DNA of 5,717 nucleotides from NCBI GenBank assembly GCA_003526435.1, contig DPWF01000280.1:3587-9303 (forward strand), given 5' to 3'. Below are positions 1-5,717 of the stretch, piece by piece (the stretch's first letter is position 1; every line of letters starts with the position of its first letter). The position numbers and the translations under genes are program-made. Source of the DNA: Chitinophagaceae bacterium (lineage in GTDB: Bacteria; Bacteroidota; Bacteroidia; Chitinophagales; Chitinophagaceae). The notes below the pieces were generated by a model. The model was not told where the DNA came from and did no database searches. It saw only the letters and a program-made list of their open reading frames with translations.

Positions 1-107
1 CCTACCAGTAAAACTTCGAACCCATTCCTGCTCAATGTACCGGCAATGCGATGCATGCGCTGGTCATAATTAAGGTCGTTGGTAACTGTGAAAATGATCC
101 GCTTCAA
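1..107 (-). CDS. Glycosyltransferase, family 4 type, N-terminal fragment (runs off left edge)
   Basis: The reverse strand encodes 35 codons beginning (L/M)KRIIFTVTNDLNYDQRMHRI and ending FEVLLVG at the window edge. This is the first beta strand, the N-D-L-x-Y-D-Q-R-M segment and the second beta strand of the N-terminal Rossmann fold of GT-B glycosyltransferases as found in Bacteroidota. Such enzymes transfer sugars from nucleotide donors in the cytoplasm, usually for cell-surface polysaccharide; donor and acceptor cannot be told from this piece, and the catalytic C-terminal half is outside the window. The start is taken as TTG at 107-105: an in-frame TAA lies only three codons upstream (119-117), no ATG or GTG lies between, and family members typically begin Met-Lys-Arg/Gln-Ile at exactly this point. 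No clear Shine-Dalgarno sequence is seen. It is divergent from smc. The family call is from sequence memory and fairly secure; the exact start is slightly less so. Confidence 0.8.
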   Translation of the reverse strand, partial: MKRIIFTVTNDLNYDQRMHRIAGTLSRNGFEVLLV

Positions 108-124
108 ATCGAGGGGTTATTCAA

Positions 125-132
125 CAAATATA
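125..132 (-). promoter_or_regulatory. Possible Bacteroidota -7 box for the glycosyltransferase gene
   Basis: On the minus strand the sequence reads TATATTTG, a full match to the Bacteroidota -7 consensus TAnnTTTG, 17 nt upstream of the TTG start. A transcript from here would have a leader of roughly ten bases. No convincing TTTG -33 element is present at the usual spacing; the nearest is TTCG at 150-147, only 14 nt away. An eight-base motif with four fixed bases effectively degenerate in AT-rich DNA can occur by chance, so this is only a candidate. Confidence 0.3.
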
Positions 133-316
133 CAGTCATAAAACCTCGAAGGAGCGGGTTAAAAAATCATTTTTTTAAATTAAAATAAATGCTTTAACTT
201 ATTAAATGTCAAATAGTTATATCGTTTTCGTTTTTATGTATTTTTTTCATCATCCTTTTTCTCCACCTATTATACACAGCGATATAATCTTTCCGTAAAA
301 TCTACCCCTTTTCCTG

Positions 317-342
317 TATGTTCGCAGGTACTAAATAGAGGA
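317..342 (+). promoter_or_regulatory. Possible -7 box and ribosome binding site of smc
   Basis: TATGTTCG at 317-324 matches the Bacteroidota -7 consensus TAnnTTTG at all fixed positions but one, 21 nt before the GTG start. No TTTG lies at the expected -33 distance. AGAGGA at 337-342 is a Shine-Dalgarno-like purine run three bases before the start codon. That is closer than ideal, and such sites are weakly used in Bacteroidota, but it supports the GTG at 346. Both are weak motif matches and either may be chance. Confidence 0.25.
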
Positions 343-345
343 AAA

Positions 346-3300
346 GTGAGATTAAAATCATTAGAAATCAAAGGGTTCAAAAGTTTTGCTGATAAAACCG
401 TGGTGAGTTTTGATGAAGGTATAACCGGCATCATCGGTCCCAATGGTTGCGGCAAGAGTAATATCATTGATAGTATCCGTTGGGTAATAGGCGAACAAAA
501 AATATCGGCACTAAGAAGTGAAAACCTCGAAGCATGGGTTTTCAACAGTAGTAAAACAAGAAGTCCGAGTGGTCTGGCAGAAGTAAGTCTCACTTTTGAA
601 AACACCAAAAATCTCTTACCAACTGAATTCAGTACCGTAACCGTAACACGTCGTTTTTATAAAAACGGAGAAAGTGAATACAGGCTGAACGATGTAACCT
701 GCCGTTTAAAAGATATCCATAACCTCTTTCTTGATACGGGTGTAAGTACAGACAGTTATGCTATCATTGAATTGGGTATGGTGGATGATATCATCAAAGA
801 CAAAGAGAACAGTCGTCGCCGCATGCTTGAACAGGCAGCGGGTATCACCATCTACAAAACACGTAAGAAGGAAGCCAAGAATAAACTTGATGCTACAGAG
901 CAGGATCTGGCACGTATTGAAGATTTATTATTTGAAATCAATAACCAGTTAAAAACACTGGAGAACCAGGCGAAAAAGGCTGAGAAGTATTACGAGATCA
1001 AAAAAGAATACAAGGAAGTATCAGTAGAACTGGCCAAAGCAGCTTTGGAAGGGTTTAACATCACTTACAAAGAACTGAATGAACAACAGGAACTCGAGAT
1101 CAATAAAAAAGTACAGCTCGATGCAGAAATTGCATTGGAAGAAGCTGCCATTGAACAGGAGAAAGTAGGTTTTATTGAGAAGGAAAGAGCGCTGCAAAGC
1201 ATGCAGCATGAGTTCAATGACCTGCTGCAAAATCTTCGCAGCAAAGAAAATGAACGAAACCTCGCTACACAGAAATTACATTACCTCAAAGAGAAGGAAA
1301 CCAGTTTAAAGGATTTCCTCGAAAAAGCATCGGGACAGTTAAAAACCATTGGAGATTCTATTGAGTACACACAAATACAGGTGGGTGAAGAAGAATCGCG
1401 TTTGATAGAACTGCAGGACAGGGTAGAAACGGCCAAGCACGATATAGAAGACAAACGCCGTCTCTTCGATGAGCGCAGGAGTGGGGTTGATGCTTTGCGA
1501 AACCAGTATCAGCAGATACAACGTAACCAGTTTGACGCAGAAAAGAAAGTAGCCGTAGCCGACACTTCTATTCAGAACCTGCAGCGTGCACAAACACAAT
1601 TGAATGAAGAAAAGCAGAACCGCGAACTGCAACTGGAACAGTTACAAACAGAACTGACAGAAAAAGAAGAAAGCCTGGAAGCGCGTCGTGTAGACCTGCA
1701 ACAATTACAGGAACAGCATGAGCGTACCCGTGAAAATATTTTTGAAACACAGGCACAGCTTGAGGTATTACGTAATGAACTGGCAGAAGAGAACCGTAAA
1801 CTGGATGCCAAGCGAAACGAATACAACCTGTTGAAAAGCCTCATCGATTCGATGGAAGGTTATCCGGAGAGTATTAAGTTCCTGCATAAAAATCCGTCCT
1901 GGAACCATGCAGCGCCCATTCTTTCCGACATTATTTATGTAAAAGAAGAATTCAGGACGGCTGTTGAAAATGTACTGGAGCCATACCTCAATTATTATGT
2001 TGTAAATAACCTCCAGGAAGGATTGCAGGCCATTCATTTGCTGGATGCCAACAACAAAGGGAAGGCTAACTTCTTTATGCTGGAAAAATTTGCCGACCTG
2101 CGTGTGGAAACCCACCAGCCTGCAAATACCATTCCTGCGATGGATGTAATTGAAGTGGATGAGCAATACCGTAAACTGGCAGAGTATTTATTGGGTAATG
2201 TTTACATCGCTGAAAATGATGAAGCAATTGCCAACAGCAATGGTGCAGTGGTGCTCGAAAAAACGGGTAAATATGTAAAAGGTAAATACACTCTTACCGG
2301 TGGTAGTGTAGGTTTATTTGAAGGAAAGAAAATTGGCCGGGCCAAGAACCTCGAAAAACTGGCAGAAGAAATACAGGATCAGGAATCGGTAGTAAGCCTG
2401 CTGAAAGCCGATATACAGGCTAAGCACAATGAAGTGATTGCATTTAATGAGCAGTTAAAAGAAAATGCGATTAAGCAAACGGAGAACGAGATCAACCAGC
2501 TTACCAATCAGGTATTTGCTACTAAAAACAGGATCGAAAACTTACAGGCAGCACAGCAGAACGGTTTACAGCGTTTAACGGATATTGAAACCCGTTTGCA
2601 GGATGAACAGGATGCCATTGCAGCTACAAGAGAAGAGTTGCATCAGCTCAACGACCAGTTATTACAAACCGGTGAGCAAATGAAACTGGTGGAACAGGAT
2701 TACCAGTTGGCTGAACAGGAATATAACTATGCATCGGTACAATACAATGAAACCAACCTGCAGTTAACGCGTCAGCAAAGCAAGATAGCCACCCTCAAGC
2801 AGGAACTGGTATTCAAAGAGAATCAACTGAGCGAATTACATCAGCAGATTGAAAGCAATACATCTCAGTTATCAGAAGCGTCAGGCAATATTGAAGAAGG
2901 AGAAAAAGCATTGATTGGTTCTGAGGAATTGCTGATTGAACTGATGCGTAAGAAAGAAGAAGAAGAGAAAAAATTAAATGAAGCCGATCAGGCCTATTAT
3001 AACCTGCGGAATGCTCTGCAGGAAAAAGAAAGTGAGTTGAGGCTGAAAGTGAAGAGCAAGGAAATGATTGATCACCTGGTAACAGAGATCAAAGACAGGC
3101 TGAACGAACTGAAACTGCAACTGGCAGGAATGAAGGAAAGGTTGAGTGTAGAATTTAAAGTAGAACTGGATGAAATACTTGACCAGGCCCGTACCACAGA
3201 AACCACACTCGAAGAGTTACAGGCTACCAGCGACCGCATGAAAAAGCGACTGGAGAATATGGGAGAAGTAAACCCCACTGCCATAGAAGCTTTCATGGAA

Positions 3301-3867
3301 ATGAAGAAACGTTATGAATTCATTCTGGAACAAAAGAATGACCTTGTTTCTGCCAAGGAAAGCCTGCTGCAAACCATTCAGGAAGTGGAGGCAACAGCCA
3401 ATCAACAGTTTCTCGATACGTTTAACCAGGTACGCGAAAACTTTCAGAAAGTATTCAAAGCCCTGTTTACCGAAGAAGATACGGCCGATATGGTATTGGT
3501 AGATCCCACCAATCTCGCCGAAACAGGAATCGAAATCATTGCAAAACCCAAAGGTAAACGTCCATCATCCATTACACAATTGAGTGGGGGAGAGAAAACT
3601 TTAACCGCAACGGCTTTGCTTTTCTCAATCTACCTGATCAAACCGGCACCATTCTGTATCCTCGATGAGGTTGATGCGCCACTTGACGATGCCAACGTAG
3701 GCAAGTTTACACAGATGATCAAAAAATTCAGTGATAATTCACAGTTCATCATCGTAACCCACAACAAACAAACAATGGGTGCTGTTGATGTGATCTATGG
3801 TGTAACCATGCAGGAGCCGGGTGTAAGTAAACTCGTTCCGGTAGACTTCAGGAGCCTGACGAACTAA
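346..3867 (+). CDS. smc: Chromosome partition/condensation protein SMC
   Basis: This 1173-residue protein is a complete structural-maintenance-of-chromosomes ATPase, close to the usual ~1180 residues. It dimerises, binds DNA and, with ScpA and ScpB (not in this window), compacts and helps segregate the chromosome in the cytoplasm. The N-terminal head holds Walker A GPNGCGKSN (residues 31-39) and the R-loop arginine R57. A first coiled coil spans about 165-500, the hinge about 503-672 (with TGGSVG at 651-656), and the returning coil about 672-970. The C-terminal head has the signature LSGGE (1079-1083), Walker B ILDE with D1107 and E1108, D-loop APLDD (1111-1115) and H-loop H1139. The Q-loop position, normally glutamine in IIGQG, is leucine (IIELG, L143). 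The GTG start is chosen because (M)RLKSLEIKGFKSFADK is the family's standard N-terminus and no in-frame ATG lies just upstream. The frame is uninterrupted. Its role as the housekeeping SMC is near certain. Confidence 0.97.
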   Translation: MRLKSLEIKGFKSFADKTVVSFDEGITGIIGPNGCGKSNIIDSIRWVIGEQKISALRSENLEAWVFNSSKTRSPSGLAEVSLTFENTKNLLPTEFSTVTVTRRFYKNGESEYRLNDVTCRLKDIHNLFLDTGVSTDSYAIIELGMVDDIIKDKENSRRRMLEQAAGITIYKTRKKEAKNKLDATEQDLARIEDLLFEINNQLKTLENQAKKAEKYYEIKKEYKEVSVELAKAALEGFNITYKELNEQQELEINKKVQLDAEIALEEAAIEQEKVGFIEKERALQSMQHEFNDLLQNLRSKENERNLATQKLHYLKEKETSLKDFLEKASGQLKTIGDSIEYTQIQVGEEESRLIELQDRVETAKHDIEDKRRLFDERRSGVDALRNQYQQIQRNQFDAEKKVAVADTSIQNLQRAQTQLNEEKQNRELQLEQLQTELTEKEESLEARRVDLQQLQEQHERTRENIFETQAQLEVLRNELAEENRKLDAKRNEYNLLKSLIDSMEGYPESIKFLHKNPSWNHAAPILSDIIYVKEEFRTAVENVLEPYLNYYVVNNLQEGLQAIHLLDANNKGKANFFMLEKFADLRVETHQPANTIPAMDVIEVDEQYRKLAEYLLGNVYIAENDEAIANSNGAVVLEKTGKYVKGKYTLTGGSVGLFEGKKIGRAKNLEKLAEEIQDQESVVSLLKADIQAKHNEVIAFNEQLKENAIKQTENEINQLTNQVFATKNRIENLQAAQQNGLQRLTDIETRLQDEQDAIAATREELHQLNDQLLQTGEQMKLVEQDYQLAEQEYNYASVQYNETNLQLTRQQSKIATLKQELVFKENQLSELHQQIESNTSQLSEASGNIEEGEKALIGSEELLIELMRKKEEEEKKLNEADQAYYNLRNALQEKESELRLKVKSKEMIDHLVTEIKDRLNELKLQLAGMKERLSVEFKVELDEILDQARTTETTLEELQATSDRMKKRLENMGEVNPTAIEAFMEMKKRYEFILEQKNDLVSAKESLLQTIQEVEATANQQFLDTFNQVRENFQKVFKALFTEEDTADMVLVDPTNLAETGIEIIAKPKGKRPSSITQLSGGEKTLTATALLFSIYLIKPAPFCILDEVDAPLDDANVGKFTQMIKKFSDNSQFIIVTHNKQTMGAVDVIYGVTMQEPGVSKLVPVDFRSLTN

Positions 3868-3887
3868 ATACATAGTAGCGTTAATAT

Positions 3888-3956
3888 AGTGAGTAGTGAA
3901 TAGAGAGTAGTGAGTTGTTGTTTAAAACCCTCATTACTCACTATTCACTACTCACT
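3888..3956. repeat. 27-bp inverted repeat made of four 14-nt units (REP-like palindrome)
   Basis: The left arm (3888-3914) and the reverse complement of the right arm (3930-3956) agree at 25 of 27 positions, around a 15-nt spacer. Of the two differences, one would be a G-U pair in RNA and the other an A-A mismatch. Each arm is itself two copies of a unit close to AGTGAGTAGTGAAT: 3888-3901 and 3902-3914 direct, then 3942-3930 and 3956-3943 inverted. The outer units are identical and the inner ones have drifted. The purine-rich strand has stop codons in all three frames. Whether it is one of many copies in the genome cannot be seen here, though I have an impression of similar GAGTAGTGA runs between genes in related genomes. 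Confidence 0.85.
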
Positions 3957-3963
3957 TTCTTTT
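3888..3963 (+). terminator. Probable intrinsic terminator of smc
   Basis: The long hairpin begins 20 nt after the smc stop codon and its right arm runs directly into TTTCTTTT (3956-3963), the arrangement of a rho-independent terminator on the plus strand. On the opposite strand the stem is not followed by a T run, so it would work in one direction only. The stem is much longer and less GC-rich than a typical terminator. It also lies 17-25 nt upstream of the next gene's start, so it could instead be leader structure of that gene or an element with another role. Confidence 0.45.
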
Positions 3964-3980
3964 GCAATACCCGATACTCC

Positions 3981-4418
3981 ATGTACAAATCTATTTTCAT
4001 ATTATACCTTGTCTGTTTTGGTTGTTATCTGCTGTTTACCCGTCAGCCAGATTATTTTGATGGGGTAAAAGTTCCTGCAGTGATCAGGCAGGAGCGCAAT
4101 GCATCTGATGGGCATATGGAGCTGATGGCCATTTTTAATACGGGTACAAAAGAGTTTTCCGTCAACCCGCATTATGTATTCAGGAATATAAGGGAAGGAG
4201 ATCCACTCACCGTTATTTATGAAACCGGAACACCCGAAAAAGGAGCTGTATATGCATTTTGGGGTTATTGGATTACATGGGGAGAACTGGTAATGTCTGT
4301 ACTACTTTGCTTTTTACTCTTCCAGGTAGCGGTTTCTGTAACCAGTAACCCAAGTGCAGCATCAATTGCCGAGCAATCAGCATACAAAGAAGAAAAAAAG
4401 AAAAAATACCTCGACTGA
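3981..4418 (+). CDS. Small two-helix membrane protein, DUF3592-like
   Basis: The 145-residue product has a hydrophobic helix at about residues 4-20 and a second at about 91-118, with a soluble segment between them and a charged tail ending KEEKKKKYLD. The middle segment has the pattern of DUF3592: a short V-x-A-x-V strand at 31-35, then REGDPLTVIYE (71-81) and a proline-containing turn before FWGYWITWGEL. The two helices and lysine-rich tail suggest both ends are cytoplasmic and the middle is periplasmic. The function of this family is not known. The ATG at 3981 is preferred over a TTG at 3915: the extra 22 codons would be translated from the palindrome's spacer and right arm, and the hydrophobic helix begins naturally after MYKS. 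No Shine-Dalgarno sequence is seen. It follows smc on the same strand with the hairpin between them, so co-transcription is doubtful. The DUF3592 assignment is by pattern and needs a profile search. Confidence 0.82.
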   Translation: MYKSIFILYLVCFGCYLLFTRQPDYFDGVKVPAVIRQERNASDGHMELMAIFNTGTKEFSVNPHYVFRNIREGDPLTVIYETGTPEKGAVYAFWGYWITWGELVMSVLLCFLLFQVAVSVTSNPSAASIAEQSAYKEEKKKKYLD

Positions 4419-4419
4419 T

Positions 4420-5253
4420 TTATTGTGCAGCATACTGGTATTCAATTCTACCTACCTGTAACTTACTTTTGTCACTACAGATTTCCTCTGTTTTAAGTCC
4501 CTTGTCATTGTATTTGTATTTCCAGACGAAATAATTATTACTGCCAAGTGAAAACTGTGTCATCTGAGTGGGCTGATTAGCAGTATTATACTCGTAAATA
4601 AAATCGGGCAGTAGTTTCTTGAGTTTACTATTGTATCTGACAATATCGGTAAGCTGTCTGTTTGCATTGTAATAATAGTAATAGCTTTCAATGACACGTC
4701 CGTTCTTTTTCCATTTTTCTTCCCCAATATTCCCCTGCTCATCTTTGATAAACTGAACGGTAACGGTATCGGTCAGGTTTTTTATTTTCAGCATGGAAAC
4801 GGGTGCGCCATATTCATCGTAGGACCATTGGTGTATTTCTGAAAGGGTACTGTTCATGAAAGTGTCGATAGTAGAAAGGTTAACTACACTGATGCGACCC
4901 TGCGCATCGTAGCTATAATCGGTTTTGTTACTGATGTTTTTATTATTGGTTTGGGTGCGTTTTAAAACACCGAGGTCATATGTGTTTGTGGTGATGCTTG
5001 TCTGGTTGTTGGTTTGTGTAGTAATGATTACCTTTTTCCCATCTCTGCTGATTTCCTGTGTAACGGAAAATCCCTCTGTTATGGAATTGTCGGGTTCATA
5101 CGAAATGGCCTTAATGGTTGCAATCTTTTGTGCCCTCCATATTTTATACTGATCATTTCCCTGACGAATGGAAATAAGGTCATTGAAATAATATTGTGCC
5201 TGGGAATGAATGCTCACTAATAGGAAGGCAAGTAAACTGAGGGTTTTCATCAT
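4420..5253 (-). CDS. Secreted protein with degenerate YD-like repeats, function unknown
   Basis: The 277-residue product opens with a classic signal peptide: MMK, a hydrophobic core (about 5-15), then HSQAQ, with likely signal peptidase I cleavage after A19. There is no lipobox cysteine and no C-terminal type IX secretion domain, so a periplasmic or surface location is inferred. The mature chain is a run of short beta-rich units, each centred on Y-[DN]-x-x-G or a relative: D71, D93, D116 (YDAQG), D146 (YDEYG), D171 (KDEQG), N196, N223 and N249 (YNDKG). The spacing is 22-30 residues. This resembles isolated YD/RHS-type repeats seen in many Bacteroidota exported proteins, without the RHS core or toxin domain. 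The stretch SYYYYYN at 190-196 is notable. Two adjacent ATG codons (5253 and 5250) could each be the start. It is convergent with the DUF3592-like gene, one base apart. I do not recognise a specific function. Confidence 0.85.
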   Translation of the reverse strand: MMKTLSLLAFLLVSIHSQAQYYFNDLISIRQGNDQYKIWRAQKIATIKAISYEPDNSITEGFSVTQEISRDGKKVIITTQTNNQTSITTNTYDLGVLKRTQTNNKNISNKTDYSYDAQGRISVVNLSTIDTFMNSTLSEIHQWSYDEYGAPVSMLKIKNLTDTVTVQFIKDEQGNIGEEKWKKNGRVIESYYYYYNANRQLTDIVRYNSKLKKLLPDFIYEYNTANQPTQMTQFSLGSNNYFVWKYKYNDKGLKTEEICSDKSKLQVGRIEYQYAAQ

Positions 5254-5257
5254 GTGT

Positions 5258-5265
5258 CAAAATTA
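5258..5265 (-). promoter_or_regulatory. Possible -7 box just upstream of the secreted repeat protein
   Basis: On the minus strand TAATTTTG fully matches TAnnTTTG and ends four bases before the first ATG. A GTTG lies 23 nt further upstream as a possible weak -33 element. If used, the transcript would begin at or within a few bases of the start codon, making it leaderless or nearly so. That is unusual enough that chance similarity is a serious alternative. Confidence 0.3.
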
Positions 5266-5307
5266 CTCAAATCTGGCTGTTCATTTTTCAACATTCAACC
5301 AACGGCA

Positions 5308-5338
5308 GTTGTGGCTATGGATTAGTTGTGTATTTTTA
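5308..5338 (+). promoter_or_regulatory. Possible promoter of the DUF3667 gene
   Basis: GTTG at 5308-5311 (three of four bases of the TTTG -33 element) is followed after 19 nt by TATTTTTA at 5331-5338 (one mismatch to TAnnTTTG). The spacing is typical for the Bacteroidota primary sigma factor, and transcription would start about ten bases before the GTG start at 5354. It is the best-spaced pair in the window, but both boxes are imperfect. Confidence 0.35.
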
Positions 5339-5353
5339 ATCAAACATTAACAA

Positions 5354-5717
5354 GTGTCGCATTTACCAGAAAGAAAGGAAAAAATATGCCTGAATTGTGG
5401 AGCCGCCCTGCATGGACGGTTTTGTCATTATTGTGGACAGGAAAACATTGAGCCAAAAGACAGCTTCTGGCACCTGGTAACACATTTTGTGTACGATATC
5501 ATACATTTTGATGGTAAATTTTTCAGCACCCTTAAATACCTTTTATTCAGACCTGGTTTTCTGTCGCATGAATATTTAAGGGGGCGGCGGGCCGACTACC
5601 TGCATCCTATAAGAATGTATGTGTTTACCTCTGCTTTTTTCTTCCTCATTTTTTTCAGCTTTTACCAGAAAGAAGAAGAAATTACTATGATAGAAAAAAA
5701 AGACACGGCAGAGAAAG
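5354..5717 (+). CDS. DUF3667 family zinc-ribbon membrane protein, N-terminal part (runs off right edge)
   Basis: The first 121 codons are present and remain open at the window edge. The protein begins with a treble-clef or zinc-ribbon-like module: CLNCG (C12, C15) and CHYCGQ (C24, C27), likely binding one zinc ion. It continues with the conserved block FDGKFFSTLKYLLFRPG (52-68), the basic segment YLRGRRADYLHPIRMY (74-89), and the first membrane helix at about 89-103, followed by a charged KEEE segment. This order is characteristic of DUF3667, a membrane-protein family common in Bacteroidota with no established function. The GTG start is fixed: an in-frame TAA sits two codons upstream (5348-5350), and no other usable start lies before the first cysteine pair. 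The remaining helices lie beyond the window. It is divergent from the secreted repeat protein, sharing a 100-bp intergenic region. Confidence 0.88.
   Translation, partial: MSHLPERKEKICLNCGAALHGRFCHYCGQENIEPKDSFWHLVTHFVYDIIHFDGKFFSTLKYLLFRPGFLSHEYLRGRRADYLHPIRMYVFTSAFFFLIFFSFYQKEEEITMIEKKDTAEK

Larger units (their letters stand above)
108..345. other. Divergent intergenic region between glycosyltransferase gene and smc
   Basis: These 238 bases carry no gene that I can support. They are strongly AT-rich, with A/T runs around 161-200 and 228-260. They must contain the 5' signals of both flanking genes. Two very short minus-strand reading frames are present (11 codons from 139 to 104, and 14 codons from 253 to 209), neither with independent support. 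I see no tRNA, riboswitch-like fold or long inverted repeat. Confidence 0.6.

Noticed and set aside
161..175. Palindrome of A and T runs (AAAAAAT, C, ATTTTTT)
   Set aside because: The arms are separated by one base, so no stable hairpin can form, and such symmetry is expected in A/T runs.
209..253. Minus-strand 14-codon frame beginning MMKKIHKNE, preceded by a purine-rich stretch
   Set aside because: It is too short to judge, is low-complexity lysine/asparagine typical of AT-rich intergenic DNA, and has no independent support.
283..288. TATAAT upstream of smc resembling an E. coli -10 box
   Set aside because: No -35 partner is at the right spacing, the region is AT-rich, and Bacteroidota use a different consensus.
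270..608. Minus-strand reading frame of 112 codons over the start of smc
   Set aside because: It lies antisense to the conserved ATPase head of SMC and its translation has no recognisable domain; it is a shadow of the smc codons.
2950..2975. Low-complexity Lys/Glu run in smc with A-rich codons, possible slippage site
   Set aside because: Charged low-complexity runs are normal in SMC coiled coils, and the downstream frame is clearly intact without slippage.
2360..3258. Returning coiled coil of SMC appears about 30 residues shorter than the outgoing coil
   Set aside because: Coil boundaries read by eye are uncertain by that amount, and the total length is near normal; no firm deletion can be claimed.
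3915..3980. TTG start giving the DUF3592-like protein 22 extra N-terminal residues
   Set aside because: Those codons come from the palindrome's spacer and right arm, which happens to lack stops in this orientation; the ATG at 3981 begins the natural hydrophobic N-terminus.
4925..5220. Two plus-strand frames of 68-75 codons opposite the secreted protein
   Set aside because: Both are antisense to a gene with a clear signal peptide and repeats, and their hydrophobic composition follows from the complementary codons.

Overview
The window looks like ordinary chromosomal DNA from a member of the Bacteroidota, most likely the Chitinophagales/Chitinophagaceae. The evidence is an SMC protein with Bacteroidota-style sequence, a DUF3667 zinc-ribbon membrane protein, a two-helix DUF3592-like protein of a type I associate with Chitinophagaceae, a secreted YD-like repeat protein ending its signal peptide in SQAQ, sparse Shine-Dalgarno sequences, and promoter-like TAnnTTTG boxes. 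The family-level placement is inference from sequence memory, not from a search.

Layout, left to right. (1) Positions 1-107, minus strand: the first 35 codons of a family-4 type glycosyltransferase that runs off the left edge and appears to start at TTG. (2) Positions 108-345: an AT-rich divergent intergenic region that must hold the 5' signals of both flanking genes. (3) Positions 346-3867, plus strand: a complete smc gene (1173 aa) starting at GTG. (4) Positions 3888-3956: a near-perfect 27-bp inverted repeat built from four copies of a 14-nt unit and followed by a T-rich run, so a probable terminator and possibly a dispersed palindromic element. (5) Positions 3981-4418, plus strand: a small membrane protein with a DUF3592-like extracytoplasmic segment. 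(6) Positions 4420-5253, minus strand: an exported protein made of about eight degenerate YD-like repeats, convergent with (5) with a single base between the two stop codons. (7) Positions 5254-5353: a 100-bp divergent promoter region. (8) Positions 5354-5717, plus strand: the start of a DUF3667 protein, with a GTG start, that runs off the right edge.

The genes do not form an obvious pathway. SMC is the chromosome-organising ATPase, and its partners ScpA and ScpB are not in the window. The other genes are envelope-related or of unknown function. Every neighbouring pair is divergent or convergent except smc and the DUF3592-like gene, which share a strand but are separated by the hairpin.

I see no RNA genes, CRISPR arrays, insertion sequences, phage genes or defence modules. 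The observations most worth a second look are the four-unit palindrome after smc, the Q-loop replacement in SMC, the three non-ATG starts among five genes, and the regular ~25-residue repeat of the secreted protein. I do not see evidence for a new multi-gene system here.
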